From Tenuifilaceae bacterium CYCD (lineage in GTDB: Bacteria; Bacteroidota; Bacteroidia; Bacteroidales; Tenuifilaceae): 64,000 nt of DNA. Position 1 is the stretch's first letter, and every line of letters starts with the position of its first letter. Below, piece by piece: positions 1 through 8,062 of this stretch. The notes below the pieces were generated by a model, which worked only from the letters and a program-made list of their open reading frames with translations, ran no database searches and was not told the DNA's origin. The DNA is taken from positions 2,232,001-2,296,000 of the forward strand of contig AP027304.1 of assembly GCA_036322835.1 (NCBI GenBank). Reading direction: 5' to 3'. Position numbers and translations under genes: made by a program.

Positions 1-1088
1 CCTGCGGCTGTATGTCCTTTTACTGCCGCAACATCAGGGATGCCGGAGCCATCGCTTACAACTACATAGTAAACAGTACCCGCTTCGTCAAGGTTTGCTA
101 CAAGGTCGAATTGTGTGTTATAAACATTGACTGTTTTTGGGTAGTCTGTTGTCCAAACTGGAGCTGTTATATCAATTAAAGTAGAAGCATTGCCCGTTGA
201 TTCATTTGAATAGTTAAATGCTTTATCTACAGTGTATACTTTATACCAGTATTGAGTCCCTTGCGAAAGAGAATTATCGGTAAAAGAAGTTGATGTTCCT
301 ATATAAACTACAGTGCCGCCTGTTGGAACTGTATTTCCTATTGCATAAATCCCGTTTTGATTAGGATCGTTTTCGGTGCCAGGATCAGAAGCAAATCTTA
401 CCACTACATATCCACCACCATCAACATCATCTGCTGCTACCCAACTAACATCAAGTGAACTTGTTGTTTCGTTGTTTATTGTTATTGCGCCAGGAGAATT
501 GGGCGCAGTTTCGTCAACCGCAGAACCAGCATACACTACAAAATCATCTATGTTGAATCGCGACGTATTATTTATAGAAATAATTCCATTTCCAATATTG
601 GGTGCTGTTGAATTGCACGTTAGAACTGTGTAAAACTTTGTCCATGTTAAACCTGTATTAGGACTTAAGTATGAAGAGTATACGAAAGTGGCAGATAAAG
701 AATGATCTTGTGTGATGCCAGAACGTATTGTATTTGTTCCCACTGTTCCGTCCAAATCTCCTTGATAATAGAACTGAACAACATATGAGGTGGATGCCAA
801 AATCCCTGTAACATCAGGAGATATTAGTCTTTTATGACTAGTTCCACTTTGGGTTAGTGTGATGTATTTTGGTCCAGATCTTCCATCAGACATGTTTAGA
901 ACAGCAGAACTAGCGTTGTGCGTCCATGTTGTTCCGTAAAGCGTTGTTGAAGGATTCGCTGTTTGCCCTTCAAATCCACCATCCATTTGAGGATAGGATC
1001 CAATAACAGTTTGTCCCCACCCGACCTTTCCTGCAATCAGGAACATGATGGTAAGGGCCATTGTTGTTAGTAAATTTTTAATTTTCAT
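1..1088 (-). CDS. Secreted fibronectin type III-like protein, C-terminus cut by window edge
   Basis: The frame is open from an ATG at 1088 to the window edge, about 362 codons, with no stop seen. The N-terminus has basic and hydrophobic residues (MKIKNLLTTMALTIMFLIAG) followed by a GQ cleavage-like site, so it is probably exported by Sec. Residues about 25-180 resemble a carbohydrate-binding or jelly-roll region. From about residue 190 there is an Fn3-like segment (TAPNSPGAITI, LDVSWVAADD, QYWYKVYTVD), and a second Ig/Fn3-like unit starts near residue 320 (TAPVWTTDYPK). Such proteins in this phylum often end in a type IX secretion domain, but that end is outside the window. An adhesin or extracellular enzyme is likely; no catalytic motif is visible. 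Confidence 0.75.
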   Translation of the reverse strand, partial: MKIKNLLTTMALTIMFLIAGKVGWGQTVIGSYPQMDGGFEGQTANPSTTLYGTTWTHNASSAVLNMSDGRSGPKYITLTQSGTSHKRLISPDVTGILASTSYVVQFYYQGDLDGTVGTNTIRSGITQDHSLSATFVYSSYLSPNTGLTWTKFYTVLTCNSTAPNIGNGIISINNTSRFNIDDFVVYAGSAVDETAPNSPGAITINNETTSSLDVSWVAADDVDGGGYVVVRFASDPGTENDPNQNGIYAIGNTVPTGGTVVYIGTSTSFTDNSLSQGTQYWYKVYTVDKAFNYSNESTGNASTLIDITAPVWTTDYPKTVNVYNTQFDLVANLDEAGTVYYVVVSDGSGIPDVAAVKGHTAA

Positions 1089-1448
1089 AGGCATTAATTT
1101 AGTTGTTAATTGATCTATTAATTAGGTTAATGTATTGTTTTTCTGTAATATGCGTTGTGTGGTTTTCTGCGTGTAAATATGGTTTAATTTTGGGAAATGG
1201 GTTGTTAAGATAAAGCTAATTTTTGGGTTTTGTAATGGGGTTTAAAGGAAAGTTGACGAATATCCTGTGGGGTGAAGTAAAAATGGGAAAAAAACATAAA
1301 TAGTTGAGTTGAATGAGAATATTTAACTATTAATGTGTTTGTGTTTAAAAAGTTATTCGCTGTTTCGGATAGAATTTGTAAAACATAGAATTAAAAAATA
1401 TTTCTGGCGGAGTGAAGATCAGAGATCCAAAGCACTTCAATGCCGAAT
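1089..1448. other. Intergenic region upstream of the Fn3 protein gene
   Basis: AT-rich, 360 bp. It must contain the minus-strand promoter of the Fn3-like gene; no clear TAnnTTTG site was found on inspection. No ORF or repeat other than the start of the hairpin array. Confidence 0.5.
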
Positions 1449-1579
1449 GCTGGATTCCTGCTTGCGCAGGAATGAAGAATCGGAAGTAAACATTCCTGAC
1501 GGAGCGTAGCGGAGATCAGGAATCTAGTAATCCGCTAATTTGTTGTGAGGATAACATTTTTTGCAATTAAGGAACAAGA

Positions 1580-2545
1580 TGGATTCCTGCTTGCGCAGGA
1601 ATGAAGAATCGGAAGTATAACATTCCTGACGGAGCGTAGCGGAGATCAGGAATCCACAAAAAAACATCCATTCTGGATGGGGTGAAGCGGAAATTGGAAA
1701 ATGGAATTAGCCGAAGTCAATCCATCTTCCATTTTGGTATTTATGGATTCCTGCTTGCGCAGGAATGAAGAATCGGAAGTATAACATTCCTGACGGAGCG
1801 TAGCGGAGATCAGGAATCCACAAAAAAACATCCATTCTGGATGGGGTGAAGCGGAAATTGGAAAATGGAATTAGCCGAAGTCAATCCATCTTCCATTTTG
1901 GTATTTATGGATTCCTGCTTGCGCAGGAATGAAGAATCGGAAGTATAACATTCCTGACGGAGCGTAGCGGAGATCAGGAATCCACAAAAAAACATCCATT
2001 CTGGATGGGGTGAAGCGGAAATTGGAAAATGGAATTAGCCGAAGTCAATCCATCTTCCATTTTGGTATTTATGGATTCCTGCTTGCGCAGGAATGAAGAA
2101 TCGGTAATGTAACATTCCTGACGGAGCGTAGCGGAGATCAGGAATCCACAAAAAAACATCCATTTTGGGTGAGGTGAAGCGGAAATCGGAAAATGGAATT
2201 AGCCGAAGTCAATCCATCTTCCATTTTGGTATTTATGGATTCCTGCTTGCGCAGGAATGAAGAATCGGTAATGTAACATTCCTGACGGAGCGTAGCGGAG
2301 ATCAGGAATCCACAAAAAAACATCCATTCTGGATGGGGTGAAGCGGAAAATGGAAAATGGAATTAGCCGAAGTCAATCTATCTTCCATTTTAGCATTTAT
2401 GGATTCCTGCTTGCGCAGGAATGAAGAATCGGAAGTATAACATTCCTGACGGAGCGAAGCGGAGATCAGGAATCCACAAAAAAAACATCCATTCTGGATG
2501 GGGTGAAGCGGAAATTGGAAAATGGAATTAGCCGAAGTCAATCTT
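1580..2545. repeat. 164-bp tandem repeat block, about 5-6 units
   Basis: Units follow each other with a period of 164 bp (equivalent points at 1646, 1810, 1974, 2138, 2302). They are nearly identical, differing by a few substitutions, and the last unit carries one extra A. Each unit contains both hairpins of the larger array plus a spacer with CATCCATTCTGGATGGGG, itself partly palindromic. The high identity suggests recent expansion by unequal recombination or slippage. Confidence 0.9.
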
Positions 2546-2573
2546 TTTTCTCAAAAAAGATTATATTTATTAT

Positions 2574-2861
2574 ATGAAAATCTATTACGTCTACATTTTG
2601 GCAAGCAGCAGGAATGGTACGCTATACATTGGCTTCACCGATGATCTTGAACGACGCGTTGCAGAGCATAAATCAAAAAATGTAGAAGGTTTCACTTCTA
2701 AGTATAATGTTACTCTATTGGTTTATTACGAAACATATGCTTCATCGTATGATGCATTTAGGAGAGAACGTCAACTTAAAAAGTGGAAACGAGATTGGAA
2801 GATAGAGTTAATTGAGAAAAATAATCCAGATTGGGATGATTTAGCCGAGGGCTGGCAGTGA
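2574..2861 (+). CDS. Small GIY-YIG nuclease-domain protein inside the repeat array
   Basis: A 95-residue protein of the single-domain GIY-YIG (UvrC N-terminal/URI) type. The motif halves are YYVYIL (residues 4-9) and TLYIGFTDDLERRVAEH (16-32), with Arg27 in the catalytic-Arg position, and a later RRERQLKKWKRDWKIELIE segment is typical of the subfamily. It is normal length and looks intact. It sits between the 164-bp tandem block and further hairpin repeats, with no operon partner. Members of this subfamily are often adjacent to short palindromic repeats. A role in repeat mobility or maintenance, by analogy with RAYT transposases and REP elements, is inference. Confidence 0.85.
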   Translation: MKIYYVYILASSRNGTLYIGFTDDLERRVAEHKSKNVEGFTSKYNVTLLVYYETYASSYDAFRRERQLKKWKRDWKIELIEKNNPDWDDLAEGWQ

Positions 2862-3505
2862 AACGATTGGCTCTGTCGAATTTATTTTCCTGCGTTATAT
2901 TCGGAGAATTTGCAAACTCGATTTGCAGGAATGAAAGAGTGAGGTGAAAACATTCCTGACGGAGCGAAGCGGAGATCAGGAAATGGAATTTGACGAAGTC
3001 AATCCATCTTCCATTTTTGCGTTTATGGATTCCTGCTTGCGCAGGAATGAAGAATAGGTAATGTAACATTCCTGACGCAGCGCAGTGGAGATCAGGAATC
3101 TATTAATCCGCTAATTTGTTGTGATGATAAGACCTTTTGCAATTAAGGAATAAGATGGATTCCTGCTTTCGCAGGAATGAAGAATAGGTAATGTAACATT
3201 CCTGACGGAGCGAAGCGGAGATCAGAAATCTAGTAATCCACTAATTTGTTGTGATGATAAGACCTTTTGCAATTAAGGAATAAGATGGATTACTGCTTTC
3301 GCAGGAATGAAAGAGTGAGGTTGGCGACATTCCTGACGGAGCGAAGCGGAGATCAGAAATCTAGTAATCCACTAATTTGTTGTGATGATAAAACCTTTTG
3401 CAATTAAGGAATAAGATGGATTACTGCTTTCGCAGGAATGAAAGAGTGAGGTTGGCGACATTCCTGACGGAGCGAAGCGGAGATCAGGAATCCATGAAAA
3501 GGAAA

Positions 3506-4177
3506 TTACCTTATCATCTCCATCAGCTTTGCCTTATCCATAATGGTAATTTCCCGACGGTTTACCGTGATAATTCCGTCGGCCTCCAAATCGGCAAAAA
3601 CCCTTGCCAGCGATGGACGTGTAACCCCAAAAAACTCGGCTAGTTCCTGATGCGATTTTGGTAAAACTATGGTTGTTTTCACCTCGCTGCGCGATATGTT
3701 CAGAAGGTAATGCGCAATTTTTTCCTTGATTGTTTTGAACGATAGGAACCACAATTTGTTGGAGAGAAACTGCGCCCTGTTCGATATGGCGTTAAGGTAG
3801 TTGCTTAGGATCGTAACGTTTTGCTGCATCATCCGCATAAAGTCGGGTTTGGGAATAAAAAGAATTTTACAGTCCTCCAGCGCAATCACATCAACAGGGA
3901 AACGGTTGCGCTCACCGAAAAGGAATGCGTGGGCAATGGGCATTGGTGCGTACATCTCCTCAATCTTTAGGATTTTTCCCGAAAAATCTACCATCTCGCC
4001 CTTAACGCTGCCCTCAACCACAACGCAAAGATTGCGGACTTCATCCTCGCGTTGGGCAATGGTTTGCCCTTTGCTGAACGATTTTACTGAATGGCCTACG
4101 CGGTCGAGTATTCCTTTGATCTCGTCGGGGCTTAATCCTCTAAACATAGGCGATTGCGATAGCTTTTGGTACATCAT
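3506..4177 (-). CDS. Crp/Fnr family transcriptional regulator
   Basis: 223 residues, the usual length. An N-terminal cupin-like cyclic-nucleotide-binding fold (about 10-125; GQTIAQREDEVRNLCVVVEGSVKG) is followed by a dimerisation helix and a C-terminal winged helix (about 150-215) with a recognition-helix region HQELAEFFGVTRPSLARVFADLEADG. The binding pocket lacks the canonical GE...RsA cAMP motif and there is no Fe-S cysteine cluster, so the signal is unknown. It is divergent from the orphan gene at 4455, which it may regulate. Its 3' end abuts the hairpin-repeat array. An ATG two codons in is an alternative start. Confidence 0.9.
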   Translation of the reverse strand: MMYQKLSQSPMFRGLSPDEIKGILDRVGHSVKSFSKGQTIAQREDEVRNLCVVVEGSVKGEMVDFSGKILKIEEMYAPMPIAHAFLFGERNRFPVDVIALEDCKILFIPKPDFMRMMQQNVTILSNYLNAISNRAQFLSNKLWFLSFKTIKEKIAHYLLNISRSEVKTTIVLPKSHQELAEFFGVTRPSLARVFADLEADGIITVNRREITIMDKAKLMEMIR

Positions 4178-4290
4178 TGATGTTTGATTTTGTAATTAGC
4201 GACAAGACGTAATAGATGACTAACTGTTATTTTTATCTATATCTTATGATTACTATAAGCATTCCTAAATGGTATAAGAATCCATTTGTC

Positions 4291-4311
4291 ATTCCGCACT
4301 TGATGCGGAAT
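4291..4311. repeat. Solitary short palindrome (ATTCCGCA / TGCGGAAT)
   Basis: Eight-base arms with a five-base loop, in the intergenic region between the Crp/Fnr gene and the orphan gene. It has the same architecture as the hairpins of the array at 1449-3494 (ATTCC...GGAAT) but different inner bases, so it is probably a single diverged member of that class. Confidence 0.6.
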
Positions 4312-4454
4312 CCAGTATTACTGAGAACAGATTTTTAATTTTTGCAGAAATGACAAGGAATTCGAATTGGCCATAGTTATCGTTGCGTACAATCATTTAA
4401 TATTATTTACTTAAAGAATCCTGAACTTTCTAACTTTATAAACTTTTTAACTTT

Positions 4455-5051
4455 ATGAACTTCGTAAATACAAATATAGCATTCAATCCTGAAATTCCAC
4501 CGCCAATTGCGCTTTGCTGCTGGAAACATCATTTAAATTTTGTAATAACGAATATTGATAATCTAACATTAATGCCAGATAAACTTGATATTGCCGTTGA
4601 TATTCTTGATGGCATTGGCGGAACGTTACTCGATATGTACACTGGCGATTTATCACCCACGAGAATAGCCGAAGAGATAGTTGATCACCCGCAGATGTGC
4701 CACCAGTTGTGTCCCGATACTTTTTCGGATTGGATTTCGTTGCATGGCAAGGAGTACCGATGCCTTACCATTGGCGATGGCTCTAGGTGGGCTTTACGGG
4801 TTGGACACTATCCTGAAAGGTATATTCATATCCATCCTGGGCGTAATTCTCCGAACACCTTTCGGTTTCGATCGGCCAATTTAAAGGTTGCCATTGCATA
4901 CCGAATTCTCTTTGGATGGACTGAAACAAATTACTCACATTCGATGTTAAACCGAGCAAGAGAATTTGCCAAATTACCTCCTTTGGAAGGTAAAATTGAG
5001 TCGGATGGAACAGTTAAAATTTTGAATTATTTAAGCGTTAAAAACCATTAA
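4455..5051 (+). CDS. Uncharacterised protein
   Basis: 198 residues of a family I do not recognise. There is no signal peptide or membrane segment. It contains two Cys in a cluster (ALCCWKHH, near residue 20), a His/Cys stretch (DHPQMCHQLCPDTF, about 77-90) and HYPERYIHIHPGR (about 117-129), which could suggest metal binding, but no known motif is matched. An ATG at 4572 gives a shorter alternative, though the Cys-rich N-terminus reads as protein. It is transcribed divergently from the Crp/Fnr gene, with about 280 bp between them. Confidence 0.6.
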   Translation: MNFVNTNIAFNPEIPPPIALCCWKHHLNFVITNIDNLTLMPDKLDIAVDILDGIGGTLLDMYTGDLSPTRIAEEIVDHPQMCHQLCPDTFSDWISLHGKEYRCLTIGDGSRWALRVGHYPERYIHIHPGRNSPNTFRFRSANLKVAIAYRILFGWTETNYSHSMLNRAREFAKLPPLEGKIESDGTVKILNYLSVKNH

Positions 5052-5176
5052 AAAACACAGCATGTTGCAAAGCATAACTTGCTGCTAATTAGTAAAATTG
5101 AGGCGTTTGAAAATGGTGTTGTATATCATCTTTTTTGACTTGAAATTAGTGAAACAAACACCGTAAATTTGCGTTA

Positions 5177-5290
5177 TAGAAAGTAGATTTACAAACTTAG
5201 GTTTTAGGGTTAATAGTTGGTTAAAGGTTTAGTTGATTTAGGTTAGTTTTAGGGTGTAGAAACGGAGTCGGGCAATCGACTCCGTTTTTA
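5177..5290 (+). ncRNA. Candidate small RNA
   Basis: The 400-bp gap 5052-5450 has no ORF but contains a promoter-like TAAATTTG at 5164-5171 (the TAnnTTTG element, with TTG 21 bp upstream) and a strong intrinsic terminator at 5261-5289. The roughly 110-nt interval between them is rich in repeated GGTTTAG/TTAGGTT-type words. No known RNA family is recognised, so this is inference from a promoter-terminator pair. Confidence 0.35.
5261..5289 (+). terminator. Rho-independent terminator
   Basis: A perfect 10-bp stem, AACGGAGTCG / CGACTCCGTT, with a GGCAAT loop, followed by a T run. It ends the candidate small RNA. Confidence 0.75.
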
Positions 5291-5327
5291 GTTTTTTCAT
5301 TTTTGCCACATATATCAAACCTCTTAT

Positions 5328-5396
5328 ATGATGTCTCGCATCTAATGTCTGGTGTCTGGTGTCTGATGTCTAATGTCTGTTATCTGATATCTGCCC
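5328..5396. repeat. Short degenerate heptamer repeat
   Basis: About nine imperfect copies of a 7-bp unit close to ATGTCTG run head to tail just before the promoter of the peptide-binding protein gene. No coding role is visible. Confidence 0.6.
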
Positions 5397-5400
5397 TCTA

Positions 5401-5431
5401 TTGCTATTTTCCCAAATTTCGTGTAGGTTTG
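5401..5431 (+). promoter_or_regulatory. Bacteroidota sigma-A-type promoter for the peptide-binding lipoprotein gene
   Basis: TTG at 5401-5403 and TAGGTTTG at 5424-5431 are 20 bp apart, matching the TTTG-N19-21-TAnnTTTG pattern of this phylum. The start codon follows 20 bp downstream. Confidence 0.55.
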
Positions 5432-5450
5432 GCATCGTATCATTACTACG

Positions 5451-7097
5451 ATGAAACTTAGAATATTATTTTATTTAGCACTGATTGTTACTCTTGTGGG
5501 TTGTCAAGGCTCAAAAAATCAGGTAGCAGATCGCCTTGTTTTTCGGTATAACGAGAGCAAAGGGGTTACAACACTTGATCCGGCCTACGCCCGAAACTTA
5601 TCGTTGATTTGGCCTATTAATCAGCTTTACAATGGACTCGTTCAGTTATCAGATTCATTATCCGTACAGCCCTGCATTGCCAGTCGCTGGAGTATTTCTG
5701 AGGATGGGTTGGAGTACACCTTTTATCTCCGTGGTGATGTTTATTTCCATGATAGTAAGGCTTTCCCAAATATGAAGGGACGCAAGGTGGTGGCAGGTGA
5801 TTTTGTGTACACATTTAATAGGATTATCGATCCGATTACTGCATCGCCGGGGGCATGGGTGTTATCGATGCTTGATAAGGATTATAAAGGCAGTGTGAAT
5901 GGGTGTTTAGCTCCTTCGGATAGCGTTTTTATTGTGCATTTAAAAAAGCCATTCCCTGCTTTTTTAGGATTAATGAGTATGCCGTATTGCTTTGTTGTTC
6001 CGCATGAGGCTGTTGAGATGTATGGTAACGATTTTGGACGTAATCCCGTTGGAACAGGCCCTTTCTACATGAAATTTTGGAAGGAAGGAGAGAAGTTGAT
6101 TTTGCGTAAAAACTCTAGTTACTTCGAAAAGGACGCAAATGGCGATCAATTGCCCTACTTAGAATCTGTGGCAATTACTTTTATTGCCGATAAACAATCG
6201 GAATTCTTAGAATTTGTTGCGGGCAATATAGATTTTCTATCGGGGGTTCACGCTGCATCAAAAGATGAACTGCTAACCCGAACCGGAGATTTGAATCCAA
6301 AGTATAAGGGTAAAGTCAAGATGATTACTGGGCCCTATTTGAATACTGAATATTTAGGTATCCTGCTCGATTCTTCGAAAAATGCTGCAAAAAACTCGCC
6401 GTTACTTAATTCAAAAGTGCGTAAAGCAATTGGTTACGGTTTCGATAGGAATGCAATGTCACTATACTTGCGAAGTAATATGGTTTATCCTGCAATTCAT
6501 GGGATAGTACCTCCGGGTATGCCCGGCTTTGGCGATGTAACCAAAGGTTTTAACTATAATCCTGACTTAGCCCGTAAATTGTTGGCCGAAGGAGGATTCC
6601 CCAATGGGGAAGGTTTGCCTGAGGTTGTAATTTCTACAACCGATGATTATATGGATATCTGCGAGTTTATTCAGCATCAATTGGGCGAAATTGGAATTAA
6701 AATTCGTATAGAAGTGCTGCCCGGGGCTGCTTATAGAGAAATGATGGCAAACTCAAAACTTCCAGTTTTTAGGGCATCGTGGGTAGCCGACTATGCCGAT
6801 CCTGAAAATTATTTGGCACTATTTTTAAGTGGAAATTTTTCGCCTCAAGGTCCAAACTATACCCATTTTACCAATAGCAATTTCGATAAACTTTACAACA
6901 ACGCTTTGCTTAAACCAGAATATTCCAGTAGGATAATAAACTATAGGGAAATGGATTCATTGGTAATAAGCAATGCTGCTGTAATTCCTTTGTATTACGA
7001 TAAGGTTGTTCGGTTTGTATCGAACGGAGTAGAGGGTATGACCGTAAATCCTATGAATTTATTGGTGTTGAAAAGAGTGCGAAAAAATGGTTTATAG
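5451..7097 (+). CDS. Peptide/oligopeptide ABC transporter substrate-binding lipoprotein (SBP family 5)
   Basis: 548 residues, typical for the DppA/OppA family. The signal peptide ends in a lipobox LVGC (Cys18), so it is a lipoprotein facing the periplasm. Family hallmarks are seen: YNGLVQLSDSLSVQPCIASRW SIS (about 60-85), the YFHDSKAF...VVAGDFVYTF region (about 96-125), NPVGTGPFYMKFW (about 198-210) and a C-terminal lobe with VIPLYYDKVVRF. It would capture peptides or other small ligands for a permease. No permease or ATPase genes are adjacent, so it works with a transporter encoded elsewhere or is an orphan. The promoter is at 5401-5431. Confidence 0.9.
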   Translation: MKLRILFYLALIVTLVGCQGSKNQVADRLVFRYNESKGVTTLDPAYARNLSLIWPINQLYNGLVQLSDSLSVQPCIASRWSISEDGLEYTFYLRGDVYFHDSKAFPNMKGRKVVAGDFVYTFNRIIDPITASPGAWVLSMLDKDYKGSVNGCLAPSDSVFIVHLKKPFPAFLGLMSMPYCFVVPHEAVEMYGNDFGRNPVGTGPFYMKFWKEGEKLILRKNSSYFEKDANGDQLPYLESVAITFIADKQSEFLEFVAGNIDFLSGVHAASKDELLTRTGDLNPKYKGKVKMITGPYLNTEYLGILLDSSKNAAKNSPLLNSKVRKAIGYGFDRNAMSLYLRSNMVYPAIHGIVPPGMPGFGDVTKGFNYNPDLARKLLAEGGFPNGEGLPEVVISTTDDYMDICEFIQHQLGEIGIKIRIEVLPGAAYREMMANSKLPVFRASWVADYADPENYLALFLSGNFSPQGPNYTHFTNSNFDKLYNNALLKPEYSSRIINYREMDSLVISNAAVIPLYYDKVVRFVSNGVEGMTVNPMNLLVLKRVRKNGL

Positions 7098-7219
7098 GTA
7101 TTTTGTCTAGTTCGTTGTTAGTGTTATTCTGTTGGAGATGCTATTTTTGTGAGAATACTTATTGAGATTAAGTTTTACTGTTTGTATTATCGAGTATATT
7201 TTTCTAAATATCCAAAGTA

Positions 7220-8062
7220 ATGATTGTTGTTGCAGATAGTGGCGCTACCAAGACCGATTGGCGAATAATTGATGGTAGTGATAAAGTGGTTAATTTCGAA
7301 ACAATTGGACTTAGCCCATATTTTAATACCGAATCAGATTTTTTAAGTGCGTTAACCCATAACTTTCCAACATCTATTGATCAAAATAGTGTTAGTGCAG
7401 TCTATTTCTATGGTTCGGGCTGTGGCGTTCAGGAGCGGGGCGAGGCAGTTGCCAATTACTTGAAACTATTCTTCTCGAATGCAAAAGTAAGCGCTCAGTC
7501 CGATGCTTTGGGGGCTGCGCGGGCTTTATTTGGAAATAGTCCTGGAGTAGTTATTATTTTGGGAACAGGTTCTAATATTACATATTATAATGGTATAGGT
7601 TTGGAGAGCAAAACCCCATCGTTGGGTTATGCTTTAGGCGACGAGGGCAGTGGCGCTTATATGGGGCGCTTGCTTTTGCGTTCCTTTCTCTATGGGTATT
7701 TACCTAAAGAATTGTCGGGTAAACTTCCCCTCACGTATAATGTTGATCTAAGCCACATTCTTAATATGACCTATAGCAGTCCAAGGCCATCGGCCTATTT
7801 GGCCTCGTTTGTGCCATTCTTGGTTGAGAATATATCGCATCCTACTATTTCTGAAATTGTTGATGAGGCGTTAGAGGCAATGTATAAACATCATTTGGCC
7901 GTGTTCCCAAATCTTTCGGAACTGCCTGTGGGGGTGATAGGATCGGTAGGATGTTTGTTTGGCGAAAGACTAAATTTAATTGCGGCAAGTAAAGGTTTTG
8001 CTATTACTAAGTATTTACGATACCCCATTGAGCATTTGGTGAAATACCATGCTAAATTTTAG
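7220..8062 (+). CDS. BadF/BadG-type ATPase, probable N-acetylglucosamine kinase
   Basis: 280 residues of the actin-like ATPase fold. The phosphate-1 motif is VVADSGATKTDWRI (residues 3-16), phosphate-2 is VVIILGTGSNITYY (about 112-125), and a GDEGSGAYMG segment (about 141-150) follows. This family in Bacteroidota phosphorylates amino sugars such as GlcNAc in the cytoplasm, feeding cell-wall recycling. Substrate assignment is by family only. The ORF converges on the NACHT gene with a 4-bp overlap of the 3' ends. Its length is normal for the short Bacteroidota form. Confidence 0.85.
   Translation: MIVVADSGATKTDWRIIDGSDKVVNFETIGLSPYFNTESDFLSALTHNFPTSIDQNSVSAVYFYGSGCGVQERGEAVANYLKLFFSNAKVSAQSDALGAARALFGNSPGVVIILGTGSNITYYNGIGLESKTPSLGYALGDEGSGAYMGRLLLRSFLYGYLPKELSGKLPLTYNVDLSHILNMTYSSPRPSAYLASFVPFLVENISHPTISEIVDEALEAMYKHHLAVFPNLSELPVGVIGSVGCLFGERLNLIAASKGFAITKYLRYPIEHLVKYHAKF

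Larger units (their letters stand above)
1449..3494. repeat. Array of palindromic intergenic repeats (two hairpin types)
   Basis: About a dozen copies each of two inverted repeats alternate through 2 kb. One is ATTCCTGCTTGCGCAGGAAT (8-bp arms, 4-nt loop; first copy 1454-1473) with TTTC-loop variants after 3150. The other has arms ATTCCTGA and TCAGGAAT around a 16-nt middle (first copy near 1490). Two spacer types join them: one gives a 164-bp period (about 1580-2545), the other, with the motif CTAATTTGTTGTGA, a period near 130 bp (about 1500-1580 and 3100-3420). The array stops directly at the 3' end of the Crp/Fnr gene. It resembles REP-like repeats found in many genomes. Frames through it give repeated 61-residue peptides, which I regard as artefacts. 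Confidence 0.9.

Noticed and set aside
1646-2541. Five near-identical 61-79 residue ORFs on minus
   Set aside because: They are translations of the 164-bp tandem repeat and run across its hairpins; start and stop codons repeat with the period and no ribosome-binding or protein-like features are seen.
2776-3069. 97-residue minus-strand ORF
   Set aside because: It covers hairpin repeats and overlaps the 3' end of the GIY-YIG gene; its peptide is the usual translation of such repeats.
1449-3494. CRISPR array
   Set aside because: Repeat units are 130-164 bp, spacers between hairpins are themselves repeated rather than unique, and no cas genes are nearby.
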